Below are positions 12,140-24,461 of a stretch of 64,000 bases of DNA, piece by piece (the first letter of the stretch is position 1; every line of letters begins with the position of its first letter). The position numbers and the translations under genes were made by a program. Source of the stretch: Rhynchospora pubera (Eukaryota > Streptophyta > Magnoliopsida > Poales > Cyperaceae); the NCBI GenBank assembly GCA_028095005.1, contig CM051459.1, forward strand, positions 279,329,229 through 279,393,228. Direction: 5' to 3'. Under the pieces are notes generated by a model. It searched no databases and had not been told where the DNA came from. It was given only the letters and a program-made list of their open reading frames with translations.

Positions 12140-13655
12140 TCCACGTTCATTGGATGGTAGCAGGAAAATGTGGTTCGAGACATCTAAATATCTAATTATT
12201 TGCTCGACAATGCAGAGGAGCCTAACTCACATGCAATCTAAGGATGATAACGTGCCAATCTGAGGGTTTGTTGGGATTTTAGATGTGTCGATTGGAGAGT
12301 AAAAAAAACAACACATAAATTATTTGCCTAAAAATCCCCATAAATTATTATTTTAAAATAAAATTGTTGTGTGTTTTTTAAGTAATCTTAAATAGTGAAA
12401 TGTTTTAGTAAAAAATCAATGATATCTCTAGTTCGCATTAATGATTTTTGTAACATGGATTCTATGGCTAAAATTGAAAAAAAAATCTGAATTTTTTATT
12501 TTAATAATTAACTATTTACAATAGTTAATCTATATCTTGAAACTTAGATGCATCTCACAATCACCTTTCCAAATGTTAGTCCATATTTACTCACGTAGTT
12601 AATAGTTATTAGAAAAAGAAACAGAAAAACGTCAAAGACCTGTAGCATAGGGAGCAGGATGCTGAAGGCATTGGGAATTTGAGAAAGGTGTGTTTGACGA
12701 ATTTCATTGGCAAAAAGGACGATTATGCTAAAAGGCTTCGCAAATGCATGCGCAATTTTGGTAAAATGTCGAAAAGGAATTGAGCTTCAAATATCGGCGG
12801 CACACCGAGAAATAGAACCTGGATAGGAAGGAGAGATCTCCAAATATGCATGATGCATAGAGGGCTTTGAAAAAAATGTCATTAGCTAATATTATTAATT
12901 ATAAAAGAAAATTGAATGATTAATACAATAGTATAGTAAAGTAAATCTATTGTGTACCATAATGCATAAATTTACTCTAGTATAGTTTTTTTTTTTGGGT
13001 AATGTAGTATAGTATGTAATTTACAGTATCTAAGTGTGTATTTTTAAGGCGGTTCTAAGAATTAGCGCGAAAGTTCAAAATAAGAAGTGTGTATTATACA
13101 ATACCGAACAATCTACATACATACTAAAATGGATATTTAGAGAGATTGTGAAAAGTTAGTTTAAAAGTTGATGACGACTGACAATAATTGTATTTAATCA
13201 AAAAGCAAAAATTAAATACATATAAAAATGCAATTATGCATCGAGTAATAAACGAGCTTGCAAGTTTTTTAAAAAAATAAAATAATAATAAATAAATAAT
13301 AAACGAGCTTGCAAAGGGTACTAACTAGTGTACATTTTATGATGTATTGGAAATTGTGTCAGAATTATTCGACAAGTGATTTTATGAAAGCGTAGTTAAT
13401 CAGTTATCCATGATAACAAACCAAATTATAATAAAAAAATACATGGAAAATTGTATTAGAAATAAAAGTTAAATTTAAAGATGTGTTCAGTGAATATATA
13501 TAGACTCTGCATGAAATTAGTGTATATGTAAAATTTATTTAGTCATCGTCTTATCGATCAAGTACCAATAAAATTAAATCATTAATTTATTGAATCACTT
13601 GATAAATGAATAATGATCAATTTAATTTTGGAATTATATCAAATTTGATACAAAA
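12140..13655. other. AT-rich intergenic stretch with a possible coding relic at 12640-12860
   Basis: The patch at 12640-12860 is less AT-rich. It can be read in short pieces such as LTNFIGKKDDYAKRLRKCMR, with stops between them. I do not recognise it. The rest holds no supported feature. Confidence 0.35.
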
Positions 13656-13659
13656 AATG

Positions 13660-14030
13660 GGAGTGGCTACTGTCCAACATGTTGGACACAACACTCGTCC
13701 AACATGATAAAAAACTTTTCAGATTAAAATGACCAATCTGAATCGTTCAAATTGTTCTCCATAATAAAATCTCCATTGGGATCAAATTTTATATTTTTTT
13801 ATTTTTTTTACTATTTTATTGAAATGTTTGAAAATGCTCAATTTAAAAAGCTATGAACCCTCCAATTTAAATTTAAAAAAAAATAATTAGAAAATTTGAA
13901 AAAAAAATATAAAATTTGATTTTTAATGATATTTTAACATAGAGATATATTTAGCGGTTCGGATTGACCGTTTGAAATTTTAACAGTCGACTTTTCGAAT
14001 CGTGTCAGATGTCCTATATGTTTGATTCTA
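13660..14030. mobile_element. MITE of the Mutator-type family (copy 2, diverged)
   Basis: The core matches the intronic MITE at 3412: CAAATTTTATATTTTT with the inverted partner AAATATAAAATTTGAT, and AATCGTTCAAATTG with its partner near 13955. The outer ends differ from the other copies, and I could not fix a target duplication, so the borders are approximate. Confidence 0.55.
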
Positions 14031-14572
14031 GCATTATTAGTTTATTACTCACAAAAATAGGATAATTCTACCATGAATATTTTTTTTCTTCTTTTACATG
14101 TGTTCAAATTTAGGCCATCATTCAAGCCCTAATCACACCACAACCACTATTATAGTTAACATGACTTAGATTTAGGCTCATGTAAAAAGTAAAGTATCAT
14201 AGCAAAATTTATCTAAAAAAATATCTAACTTAAGGTTTTAAATACGATTTGTGCGATTTTGTTATTGGGTGATGATTTATGATAAAACGGTGATAAAATA
14301 GTTATCCGGTGATAAAACTATGATAAATAATTAAGCGATATCTTTTAAAAAATAGATAATTCAGTCAATTTAACATTTTAAAACCTTATCTAAATGACTA
14401 AATTAACGTTTTCGAGGTGCACAAGTATTCACATACCCAATGCATTCATCTCAACTTTTGACCCTTCAACTGTGAGTGTTTATTCCTTTTTCCTCTCTCT
14501 CTATTTTCTTTTTCTAGGTATTCAATTTATAGGACTGTGAGTAAAGTAAACTGAGCAGAAGAAATTAAGTTT

Positions 14573-15185
14573 TGGGGGGGGGGGGGGGTGGGGACCACAG
14601 CACGTGTATAAACAGTCGGCCGATCTGCTTCTAGATTCCCGCCGTACAAATCCAACGTGTCATCTCCACGTGGACCACTCACATGCCGCCTTAGGACCAG
14701 AGCGGGACCCGTCGTGTTCCCAGCGACGTGACCTTTGAGCAATTGTTGCCGGAGCCCCTTCCCTAGTGCGCTACTCCATCCGATAACAGCTAGCGGGTGG
14801 GACCGCACCCGCTATCTTTCTCAATCGGGCCGGGCTCGGTCATTTCGCAATGATGGATCCGGGTCCGCTTGCTACTTGTTAGGTTAGGTCATAGGCCTCA
14901 TAGCCTCATAGGCGCACCCCTGTGGATGGCAAATGAAATTCCGTTCCGCGCGGAACTGTCCAGCGCACATCTGTGAGCCGTATGATTTAATCTCAATGAC
15001 AAAAAGAACTCCGTATATGTAACCAGATTGATAGACCCGAACCGTCCAGATCAGATCGGACGGTTCATAGGCTGCGTTGGATGGTCCCGCGCGGGAGCAG
15101 ATAAGGATTCTGTGGATGGAGGCTTTTAACAATTTCGGACCCACCTCTCCCACGTGCGGCCTCTTCGCCACGTCACTATTCAACT
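14573..15185. promoter_or_regulatory. GC-rich island with several G-box (CACGTG) cores
   Basis: After a run of about 15 G residues (14573-14588), base composition rises sharply. GCACGTGTATAA (near 14601), CTCCACGTGGACC (14668) and TCCCACGTGCGG (15150) contain ACGT cores of the type bound by bZIP factors in plant promoters. The two long minus-strand frames here have no recognisable domain. No gene follows on either side that I can identify, so this may be a promoter relic or part of an element. Confidence 0.3.
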
Positions 15186-15991
15186 ATTGACTTCTTAACC
15201 CAATACTCCAGTCTCCAACCCTAATCTCTTTCAAAATATTGGTGATGATTATAATCATTAACGAAATTAAATTTTTAATACTTATATGTACAATTTTTTA
15301 TTAAACAAATTAAATTTGTATATTGAAAGTTTTTTTAAAAATTTTATAATCAACCTTAATAACCATATTTTAAGTTATATATATCTACAAATATTATTTC
15401 AAATTCAAGTTGTATATGTACGAGGTATTTTCGTTTTAAAAAAAGTTCAATCACCTATGATGATCATTAGCTGTGTTCAATTTATCACACAATCAATGCA
15501 GCAGAAGATAAGATAGTTTTATAGTCTATAGGTAATCATAGAGCATGAAGCACTGGATAGACTATCTAGAACTGTCACTTTCTATTAGGTATCACAGTGG
15601 AATAATTATATTTGAATTCCACTGTGTACTTGTGCAGTAAAAAACAAATTTTGGAGTAGATGATTTGAATTTTGTGGTATAGCTGAGTCATGCAGGAGCA
15701 GGAATAGGATTAATGATAATTAAGGAAGACGGAAAGAGAAAATTTAGGTCTCAAAAGTACAAAAAATAAATGAACGAAATATTGCAAATATTCATTTTCC
15801 AATGGTGCTAAAGATTAAATTGATTCACGAACTCTCTCGACTGTACAAAAACGGTCTTTTGAAAAGCACTTATCTATTTTTTGTTAATTTTTATTTACAC
15901 CGAATTAAATTTTGAACTTTTACTGATAGGAAAAAAGTTCAATATATAGTTGCTTTTGTTTTTCTTAATATACACGTCTAACTTTGTCTTC

Positions 15992-16034
<43 letters not shown>

Positions 16035-16385
16035 AAAGGTAAATTAATTCATTTGAGATAAAAAATTTAAGACTAATGTACATAATTTCTTCTTGGAATT
16101 TAAATAATTAATCATGTATATAAAATTTTAAGAGTAGCATGTATTTTTTTTGGGAAAGTAATCGATTAATTTTTAAGGATATACAATTTTGAAATATTTT
16201 CTTCCAAAAAAAAAGAAAAAGAAGATGGAATAGAAGCTCAAGTATACAATAATACAACCTAAAATTGAAAAGACACGGGTAGATAAAAATGAAACTGAAA
16301 TTTCAAATATAGGAATGACTGAATGAGAAGCTCCATCCGTGATATTAAAAAAAAAAGGCTCCATCCGCGTAGGTCTTTTTTTAGG
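15186..16385. other. AT-rich intergenic stretch with a (TA)n microsatellite at about 15996-16031
   Basis: There are no supported genes. The (TA)n tract gives rise to a meaningless Ile-Tyr frame. Confidence 0.6.
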
Positions 16386-16620
16386 CATCAGCCGAGTCGG
16401 TGCCAGGAGCGGAAAAAAGGGACACTAAAGCACGTGCGAGGCTCCCCAGCCGCGTGATCAGTCAAGAGACCCAATCTGGACCGTTCGATCTCTCACCTGA
16501 AATTTATCAGTCGCACGTTCCCATCCGCAAGGTCCAGCACCAACCCTTAACAAATCAAACGGATCTGATCAAATATGAGGTTATGTGAAAGCGATCCAGA
16601 AGTCAAAAGGATAACGCACA
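16386..16620. promoter_or_regulatory. Small GC-rich island, promoter-like composition
   Basis: This ~230-bp patch contains AAGCACGTGCGAG (a G-box), CCGCGTGATC and GGACCGTTCGATC. Similar GC-richer patches with CACGTG occur at 14590-15180 and 26740-27010. I see no adjacent coding exon. Function is unknown. Confidence 0.25.
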
Positions 16621-18800
16621 ATTGAGTTGCGAGTTAATGTTTCCAACTCGTATTTTTATCACTTTTTTTTAAATTATATGAAACCAAGTTAAATAAATAT
16701 TAGTTTGAAACCAAGCTGATTGATTGGAGTTGGAGAGTAGAAGAAATAATAATTTTGCGAGGTTTGACTGGATCTGGCACTGGCAGATGGGGAAATGAAA
16801 GGAACCACGTGTTGCCATTGATCAATTAATCATGCATGATTTGCATGGTTCTGTTGTACTCTTGGTTTCATAAAATATGTTTCGTTCCGGACCTTCATTG
16901 CAATTTTTTTGTGTTGGCAAATGGTATTAAAACAAATTAGCTTAAGAGGGGTTAAAAATTTTCAAAGTTTGAAATAATGTACAAGTGTAAAGTGTGTGCC
17001 AAAGCATTAAAGGACCCCGTCATTAGAGCGAAGAAGCAATGAGAAATGGCGAACTGTAAAAGCGCAGTTGCCAACTTGCCATACAGGAAAAATGTACCAC
17101 GGATGAACAGAAAGTAAAAATACCAAAACGCCACTAAAATTGGTTTCTGATTCACAACTACAACTGTGAACTCAAAAATCAGGGAGCTTACTCAATCATC
17201 AGTTGTAACAAATAATAATGGCCTAATGGGTCATGATAATATTATTTTCAAAAGACTTAATCGCTAATAATCGTCAGAACTACTAAGTTTCTTTCTGTTT
17301 GAACTTAACCACCGTTATCGCATCGTCAAACTGTAAAATTTCCTAAAAGACAATCATTTTTGGATTACATATTACAAAGTATAAAATAATAAATACTATC
17401 AAACATGTATTTATTTAAGATTTGGATATGGAACGAGTATAATTAGTTCATTTTTGTAATTTACATATTATAAAGTATAAATAAATAAATAAATAAATAA
17501 ATACTATCACAATTTTTTTTTACTTGAGATAACAATAAATGTGAAGTCTCTCCACTTTTCACACATCTACTATAGATCATTTTATAAAATTACGGATCAC
17601 ACATCTCTCATTGCAGAACATTGCCCATATATAACACTAGCTTAAAAGTGTTTTTTTTTTTGTTAATTCTTTGTAGTTCATAGCTTCGTATAATGTTGAA
17701 TTAAACTTAAGCTTAGTTTATTCGATTAGATCTTTTACTTTAGATCAAACTTCAAGTTTAAAATTCAAGCCCTATTTGAATATAGTATAAAAATGTTTAT
17801 GTTATTCAACTCACAATATATTTGATCTCTAATATAACATTGTTCACTCTAATCTTAATGTATATGTTACATAAAAAATTAAGTTGTTATGCTATCAATG
17901 TGATACTAACAATTGGATAGATCTCATACAAGTATATTAATTGTTTATTTGCAGTGTATTTTAAATATTAATAAAGGAAAAAAATAATATATGAAAGTAT
18001 GTATTATTGTAGAGCTTGACTTGAATTTGAACACAGTGTTTCGATATATCTCTGGAATTCAACTCAGTGTGACTAAAAAAAAAAAATTAGAGCTAAGATT
18101 TAAGTCAATCAGTAAACTCGGTCACTTAGAATAATAAATCTAGAAGTAATTTTAAGGGTAACTAATCATTGTTCAATAACATTTCCGTTGAATTTAAAAG
18201 GAAGAGCCAAAGGTTTCTATCTCAGCTCTCTGCCTCTCTGCCATGTAGGCCCAACTCCTCTGCACCATGTTTGATTCCTACTGTCGGACACGCCAGAAAT
18301 TCCAAGACCTTTAAGCCTCCATTTCCCTGCTAATACACCAAATTGCACAACTTGGGGGGCAGAGAGATCATTATTCCAGTAGAGACAATTAAGACGACTC
18401 ATAAGGATATATGTGAAACCTATATAGGAAATAAATTCAATAAATTTGAGAGATAAATTACAACTTAAAATAGGTCAATTCAACCCATTTTTCCCCACGC
18501 TCGCACACGGAGGTTCAGTGGCAGTACTGATGGGAACATGTAACATAGTAATTTTCTGGCCTTTCTAGTTATAAGCAATAAATTTATGGAAGTGCGCATG
18601 TCATGTGCTGTTTGTTCTCTAACGGCACAGTAGCGCCATTATCAAATTTAAACCGTTTGATATCATAGTGGATTTCGTCATCCAATTTAAACATTTCAAT
18701 TTTAATCGAACCGTTTCAGTTTAAATAATAACACCAAACCATACTGACGATTAACCCAAAATATTAATTTTCCTTTTCTTTGAGTTCAACAGAATATCAT
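16621..18800. other. Intergenic stretch; unassigned patch at 18195-18400
   Basis: The stretch is mostly AT-rich. At 18195-18400 a minus-strand frame (61 codons, with GKWRLKGLGISG) faintly recalls the C-terminal part of plant LINE ORF2, but it is too short to claim. Confidence 0.35.
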
Positions 18801-18958
18801 GGGGCCGTTTGGATCGCTTAGAAATAAGAGGAATAGTCTATTTCTATGTGAAAAATATTAGAAAGTGTGTAATTTTGTGAAGAATTTGGATGGTTAGAAA
18901 TAAATTTTCGTCTAAAAAGAGGCTATTCCTTTTATTCCTAAGCGATCCAAACGGCCCC
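18801..18958. mobile_element. MITE (family CT-1, inverted copy)
   Basis: Near-perfect terminal repeats GGGGCCGTTTGGATCGCTTA and TAAGCGATCCAAACGGCCCC enclose a 158-bp element that carries the family core in reverse orientation. No convincing target duplication is visible. Confidence 0.7.
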
Positions 18959-19436
18959 ATAAGAAGGGAAAAAAAACTAAAACATACGCGCAATGTTTTT
19001 CTTTTTTAAGAAAATTAGGGTCAAGCCTCATAATTTTGAATTGAATATATTAAAAAAGTCACAAAATACAAATTTCGTTTCCGAGAAAGAACCTAAAAAA
19101 CATTTCAATTTAAAGTACAATTCTTCAATAAACGATTCAAAATGTATGCTGAAATTTGGTGTGAAGACTATTGACTGAATCATTGTTCGATAATTATATC
19201 AATTCAGAGAGAGTTGGATCAATACCGTTGATATTAGAAAAATATTTGACGTGCAACAACGGAGTGCATTAATTACCAAAAAAAATGCATGATATACTTA
19301 GTGCGATGCATAACACATTGAGGTAAAAAAATATAACTTTTGCATGTTTTTGCTAGATCCTTATCAGATTATTATTATTTTTCTTTTTAATTATGTTTCG
19401 GAAGGTGTTCGATATTGCTGAGAGTCCGGAGACTTG

Positions 19437-20095
19437 GCTGCGTTTGGCGAACAAAGGGTTAGTAGCACTAACATTAGGTTAGTTGAACTAACCAACTAAT
19501 CTCAATTCAATGAATTGAGGTTAGTTAAGGTTAACACTAATCTTTTGCTAACCCATTAACTCACCCAAGAGTTATGTTAGCCGTTTCACCTTGAAAGAGT
19601 TAGTGTTAATCTTGTATTAATAATGATAATTAATATTTAAAAGTAATTAATAATTAGTAATTAATGATTAATAATACTAAACAATTAATATGATAATAAT
19701 TATAGTAATTAATAATTCAAAACAAATAATATTAATAATTATGGTAATATTCATAATGATTAATAATTAATAATAGTTATTGTAATAAAAATTGTATAAA
19801 TTTAAATAATCCTCAATGTAAAATTATAATAATAATGATACTTAATATAATTATTATAATAATGACAATAATAATTAATAATGGTTTATTTTTATAATTT
19901 ATAGTTAATAATAATTACACCAGTAATAGTTGCTAACTTTAAATACAAACCTCAACATACTACACCAAACATCATTCACTAATTTTGGGTTTGCACCAAT
20001 CCCATCAAATTACTACCCATCATTCTACCCTTCTAACCCTAAAAAATACTAACCTTACACCACTAACCATACTAACTCATATTTTTGCCAAACAA
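19437..20095. mobile_element. AT-rich non-autonomous element (GTTAGTA ends)
   Basis: The left end GCGTTTGGCGAACAAAGGGT TAGTA is mirrored by TACTAACTCA ... GCCAAAC at the right. The middle is almost only ATTAATAAT repeats. Sequences of the same kind occur twice in reverse at about 46560-47250 and 47250-48495. Borders are approximate. Confidence 0.5.
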
Positions 20096-20462
20096 GAATA
20101 TTCACAATTTTCAACTTTTCAAGAGATAAAAAGTATGGCTCGCCAAAATAGAAGGCTATCAATTACCATATCAAATGGATATGAAATAAAAGATAAAAAA
20201 GGATCATGATCTATTGCTCGGATACGGGTATAGGTAATTATTCGTATAGTGTGATATTATGTATATATTTCGTATAGTTAGTATCATGTAAATTTTCCAT
20301 TATGAAACTAGTGATATATGTTTAAGTATTTAAACTATTGGTTAATTATGTTACACGAAAATATAAATATTTTTATGTTGTTCAAGTATTTAAACCAAAG
20401 TTTAATATGTGTGCATAGTTTTACATCGAACCAATTGTTTAAAAGTATTTAAAATATAAAAC

Positions 20463-20627
20463 GCCAGTTTGGATGCGTTGGGAATTTGGAGAATTTTCAA
20501 TTCATAGACATAAATTTATTTTAAACACTCCAAACTCTTCACAAAAGTTACACACTTCCAATAAATTTATGCCTAGGAATAAAAAATTTTCTAAATTTTT
20601 CAAATTCCTAAGCGATCCAAATGCCCC
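20463..20627. mobile_element. MITE (family CT-1, diverged copy)
   Basis: The ends GCCAGTTTGGATGCG and CGATCCAAATGCCCC are diverged terminal repeats, and the interior includes the CT-1 core AACTCTTCACAAAAGTTACA. Confidence 0.6.
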
Positions 20628-22565
20628 GTAGTCTTTGGATGTCTCGCTGGATAATTTTTCAAAGCATTGTTCGCAGAAATTAATTCTATAATTAATTCCA
20701 TACTATTTAAAATCTAAGAACATATGTGATTTCTTCAAAATTGCATAGAATATGCCCTTCTTTTTTTTGTTCGATGTAAAACACGCGGAGAGGCAGGGAG
20801 ACCAAAATTGATATGAGAAGAGACGGTGAAAAGAGATATTAAAGAATGGAACATCTTCAAGGAGTTGATGATCGATAGAAGCGTATGGAAGTTAGCAATT
20901 CATGTATCGAAACAATGACGTAGGAACTTAGGAGTATGAGCAGTGCCATAGGTTTGTAGGTCACTTTATTAGATCATGAATTCACGGTTGAGGTGTAGAT
21001 TTTTACTATTACTATTACTATTACTATTATATATATTATTATTAGTATTGCTATTATGACTATTATTGATATTACTATTATTAGTATCTTTTTTATGTTT
21101 TGTTTTGTTTTTGAATGTGTTCTCTTGTTGAATTTCTTCTCTAACTTACTCCAATTTACTTAGGACAAAAGACTTAATTGTTGTTGTCGTAGTCTTCAAT
21201 TTAAGAATTGCACTTCTTGGTATCTTTTTTCATAACATGGTTTGTGCATCTGACATACATCTATTTAAAGAGGGGTCAAATTCAACCCATATAGATTAAA
21301 AAATGAAGGAAAATATATAATCGAGATTTTGATGGTTGTCATGGCTGCTATGCTATCAACATTTCATCCATGTTTACTGGTTTTTGATGGTGTGAGTTAA
21401 TGTTATCTTATCAATTGTATAAAAATCATCGAGGTGAATACGGATTTGTTTTGGGCGATAATTATTTTTTTTAACAACTTATATATAAATTTGAATTTAA
21501 TTCATAATTATTTTTGCTTGTTGTCAAATTTTAAAAATTATTTAATTATTTAATGAAATCTCAACCGTTTAAGAAAATTTTCTAGTTGTCAAATTTAGTA
21601 AAAATACTAAAATGTTAACAACTTGGTAATCCGAGTCGATACAAACAGGTGCAAAGCTTCGAAACAAAGCAAGCAATGCAGACAATTGTGAGCGACTGAG
21701 TCACTGAGACTTCTTGTTTCTCCAAGAAATGCATTTGCATTTAACAGTGATGGTAACCAACACAGTTCATGCGAAAATGGCTAAAAATAAAATAAAGGCA
21801 AAGAGAAACGGAAACAGAAACAGAAATAAAAATAGAAATGAGAAAGCAATAATGGCAGTTGTCAGTCGTCACGCCGTCCCTGCCCCTTTCCAAGATCCAC
21901 ACATTTTTCATTTCATTTTATTAACCCATAAAAACAAAAACATACCCATTAATATCTCCGTCCTGCTTTACTGTTAATTTTTACATCTCTTGCACAGTCA
22001 GATCCATCTACGATCTATTCGACCTTCACTAATTTTTTTTTCTCGCTTAATAATAAATTAACAATTCATTTATAAGATCAGATCTATGCCTCTCATCCTC
22101 TAATGATCTCTGTTCTCATATCCTGAAGAGGCATTTAAGGAAATAACACATTGTAAGATGGTCTTTTCTACTGGTCGTTTTGTATCAAACATTTCTTGAA
22201 ATTTGGTTTTTTAACTAGCTACTACGGAAAACATAAAATTATGACTACGTAGAGAGAAATGCAAAGGTACTTTCAAGTTCTAACCCCTCAAAATAGAAAG
22301 CACAAAATGTCTATCTAATATACAAGCACACAGAGAGAAGAAGATAGCATGCTAATACACTTTTACATTTGATATAATACCTCAGTTTTTTGTACTCTCC
22401 TCTAATTTAGAGACTCAAAATTTCTTCTAAACACTCAAAAAAAAAAAGGAAGAAAGTAGAAAGATAAAAAGGAAAAAGAAAAAGAAGAGAGAATATGTAC
22501 AAAGATAATTAGAAAACCTAGCTACCAACAAAAGGAAAAAGAAGGGGAAGGGAGAAGAGAGGAGA
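20628..22565. other. Intergenic stretch with an (ACTATT)n-type microsatellite at 21005-21085
   Basis: The microsatellite is the only clear structure. A short purine-rich frame at 21714-21977 (KNRNRNKNRN) is low complexity and is not accepted as a gene. Confidence 0.5.
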
Positions 22566-22568
22566 TAA

Positions 22569-22853
22569 TCAAGCATAGTCTTTCCAACAGACGAGCATGG
22601 TGACACAGCGGCGCATAATGTAGAAGCGCGCTCTTTGTTCCTTGACCAGACTCGCGCATCGGCTCGACAGAGATCGGGTGCTTGATTTGGTGCTGCTCCT
22701 CACTTCTCTAGCGCTCTCTGACCTCTTGAAGAGGGAAGTGGTACCAGCAGTACTGCTAGTGCTTGCATCTCCAGTGTATACCCTTCTACTGCCATTGTTC
22801 CTGCTTCCTTTCTTAGATAACTTCCATTTCTCATCCATGTACAGCTGCTCCAT
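22569..22853 (-). CDS. DVL/ROTUNDIFOLIA-like small polypeptide, 94 aa
   Basis: This single-exon gene starts at ATG 22853. The first residues are MEQLYMDEKWKLSKK; a Ser/Thr/Arg-rich spacer follows, then the conserved C-terminal RTF domain (about residues 63-92) with RARFYIMRRCVTMLVCWKDY. That domain is diagnostic of the plant DVL/RTFL family: small, plasma-membrane-associated peptides whose overexpression reduces polar cell proliferation and changes leaf and fruit shape in Arabidopsis. Length and lack of introns fit the longer RTFL members. A TATATATAC motif lies about 150 bp upstream on the same strand, and the leader between is pyrimidine-rich. The 114-codon frame on the other strand is a shadow. 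Confidence 0.93.
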   Translation of the reverse strand: MEQLYMDEKWKLSKKGSRNNGSRRVYTGDASTSSTAGTTSLFKRSESAREVRSSTKSSTRSLSSRCASLVKEQRARFYIMRRCVTMLVCWKDYA

Positions 22854-22999
22854 TTCTTTACTTTTACTTGGTTTTTCTTTACAAGAGAGGAGAAGGATGG
22901 GAATGAGAATATGTGATGAAATCAGATGTGGTAAGAGAGAGAAAGAGGAAGAAGAATATGGGAATGGGAGAGATGTGGTGCTTTAATTTGGATTAGAAG

Positions 23000-23010
23000 T
23001 ATATATAGTT
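23000..23010 (-). promoter_or_regulatory. Probable TATA box of the DVL/RTFL gene
   Basis: On the minus strand the sequence reads AACTATATATACTT, about 150 bp upstream of the start codon. This is a reasonable distance for a TATA box followed by a ~110-nt leader. Confidence 0.45.
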
Positions 23011-23561
23011 ATACATAAAAAAATAGGAAAGGAGAAGGGGAGAGGAGAAGAGAGAGGTGGGTGAGATGAGGTGTGGGGGTGGTCCATGAGACCAGTCAGA
23101 CATGGTTTATTTAATTTCTGGCAACACAGACATGGTTAATTTAATGTTGTACATACATTAGATTAGATGCATATATACATATATGCATTCGCACTGCGTA
23201 CGCTGTATTCTCTTCCGATCCATCTATGGACTATGGCACATTCACACGGTCACACCTGACGCATCTCTGTTGTCTGTTCTATATGTGCTTCTAAGCTAGC
23301 CAATGGTCTTTTGACTCCTTGGAATCCTTTTCTTTTGCTAGCTTTACTTTTCAGATGTGCTCATGGAAACTATAAACTGCGCATCAAGCCCACCATTTTA
23401 TTTGGAAAAAATATAATTCATACTTAACAAACATGTATATTCTAGTAAATATTTTTGAAATTGTTCGAAAATTAGCAATACATGCATGACCCAAGATTAT
23501 GAAATAGAAAATTAGCAGTAATTAACTCACTGTTTTTTTCCGTATTGCTTTTATCTCTCTT

Positions 23562-23717
23562 GGGGCTGTTTAGATCAAGTGAGAATTTCATAATTTCTTA
23601 TTCCTAAGCGTAAATTTATTATAAACAATCTAAACTCTTCACAAAATTATACACTTTTCAATATTTTATGCCTAGGAATATGATTTCCTCCTATTCCTAA
23701 GTGATCAAAACGGCCCG
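23562..23717. mobile_element. MITE (family CT-1)
   Basis: The ends GGGGCTGTTTAGATCA and TGATCAAAACGGCCCG are imperfect inverted repeats, and CTT is present on both sides (23559-23561 and 23718-23720). The family core is present in slightly diverged form (AACTCTTCACAAAATTATAC). Confidence 0.65.
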
Positions 23718-24135
23718 CTTAATAATATAACATATATGTTATTTAAGTTTCTATAACATTTTCATGGACCAAAACTAATACTATTATGGATATTTATTTC
23801 ATCATAGATTACTTGAAAAAAACATTTATGTACATCCTACCATCGATATTCATTTGTATATATTACATCTCAATGCAAACAATTAGCAAGTTAACAATTA
23901 ATTAACATACACAAACATAATTAATCAATATATATTTTAATTAGTAATCTGAAGAGTTTGACATAAAGTACTTAAATAATCAATACAACTAGGACCTTAA
24001 TGGAAATTAACCTTATTTTTCCAAGCATTGATCGATCTATCATGAAAGTATACAACCTATAGCTTGTGTTATTTAAATCAAATAATTTGAGCAGAGACCT
24101 AACAGATAAGCTTTGCATTGAAAAGCACCTATCAA

Positions 24136-24453
24136 TAGGGGTGTCAAACGTTGAAACGGAAGACGGAACAGACCTGTTCCGCTTCCGTTCCGTTTCAGTC
24201 GACGGAATAGAAATTGATTCCGTTTAACGTTCCGTTTCGTCAAACGTAACAAAATTCCATTCCGTTTAACGTTCCGTTTTTTATTTACCATTGATTTCAG
24301 CGGAATTTCGTTTTCCGTTTCAAAAATGTTTATAAATTTCAGTTTTATTTACGTTCCGTTTTCAAAAATGAAACTGAAATCTCTTATATTTAACGTTCCG
24401 TTTAGACGAAACGGAATGGAATACCCATGCGGAACGGAATTTTGACAGCTCTA
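24136..24453. mobile_element. hAT-type MITE with CGTTCCGTTT repeats
   Basis: It begins TAGGGGTGTCAAA and ends TTTTGACAGCTCTA, typical hAT-like termini. It is flanked by 8-bp repeats CCTATCAA and ACTATCAA (7 of 8 identical). Inside are many variants of CGTTCCGTTT in both orientations. There is no coding capacity; the short minus-strand frame is made by the repeats. Confidence 0.8.
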
Positions 24454-24461
24454 ACTATCAA

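Noticed and set aside
14527..15183. Two minus-strand frames of 93 and 99 codons
   Set aside because: They lie in a GC-rich island where long frames arise by chance; no domain and no splice partners.
18217..18402. LINE ORF2 remnant
   Set aside because: The similarity is one short stretch (KGLGISG), with no reverse transcriptase motif nearby.
22642..22986. 114-codon plus-strand frame
   Set aside because: It is the antisense shadow of the DVL/RTFL gene, whose RTF domain is clear on the minus strand.
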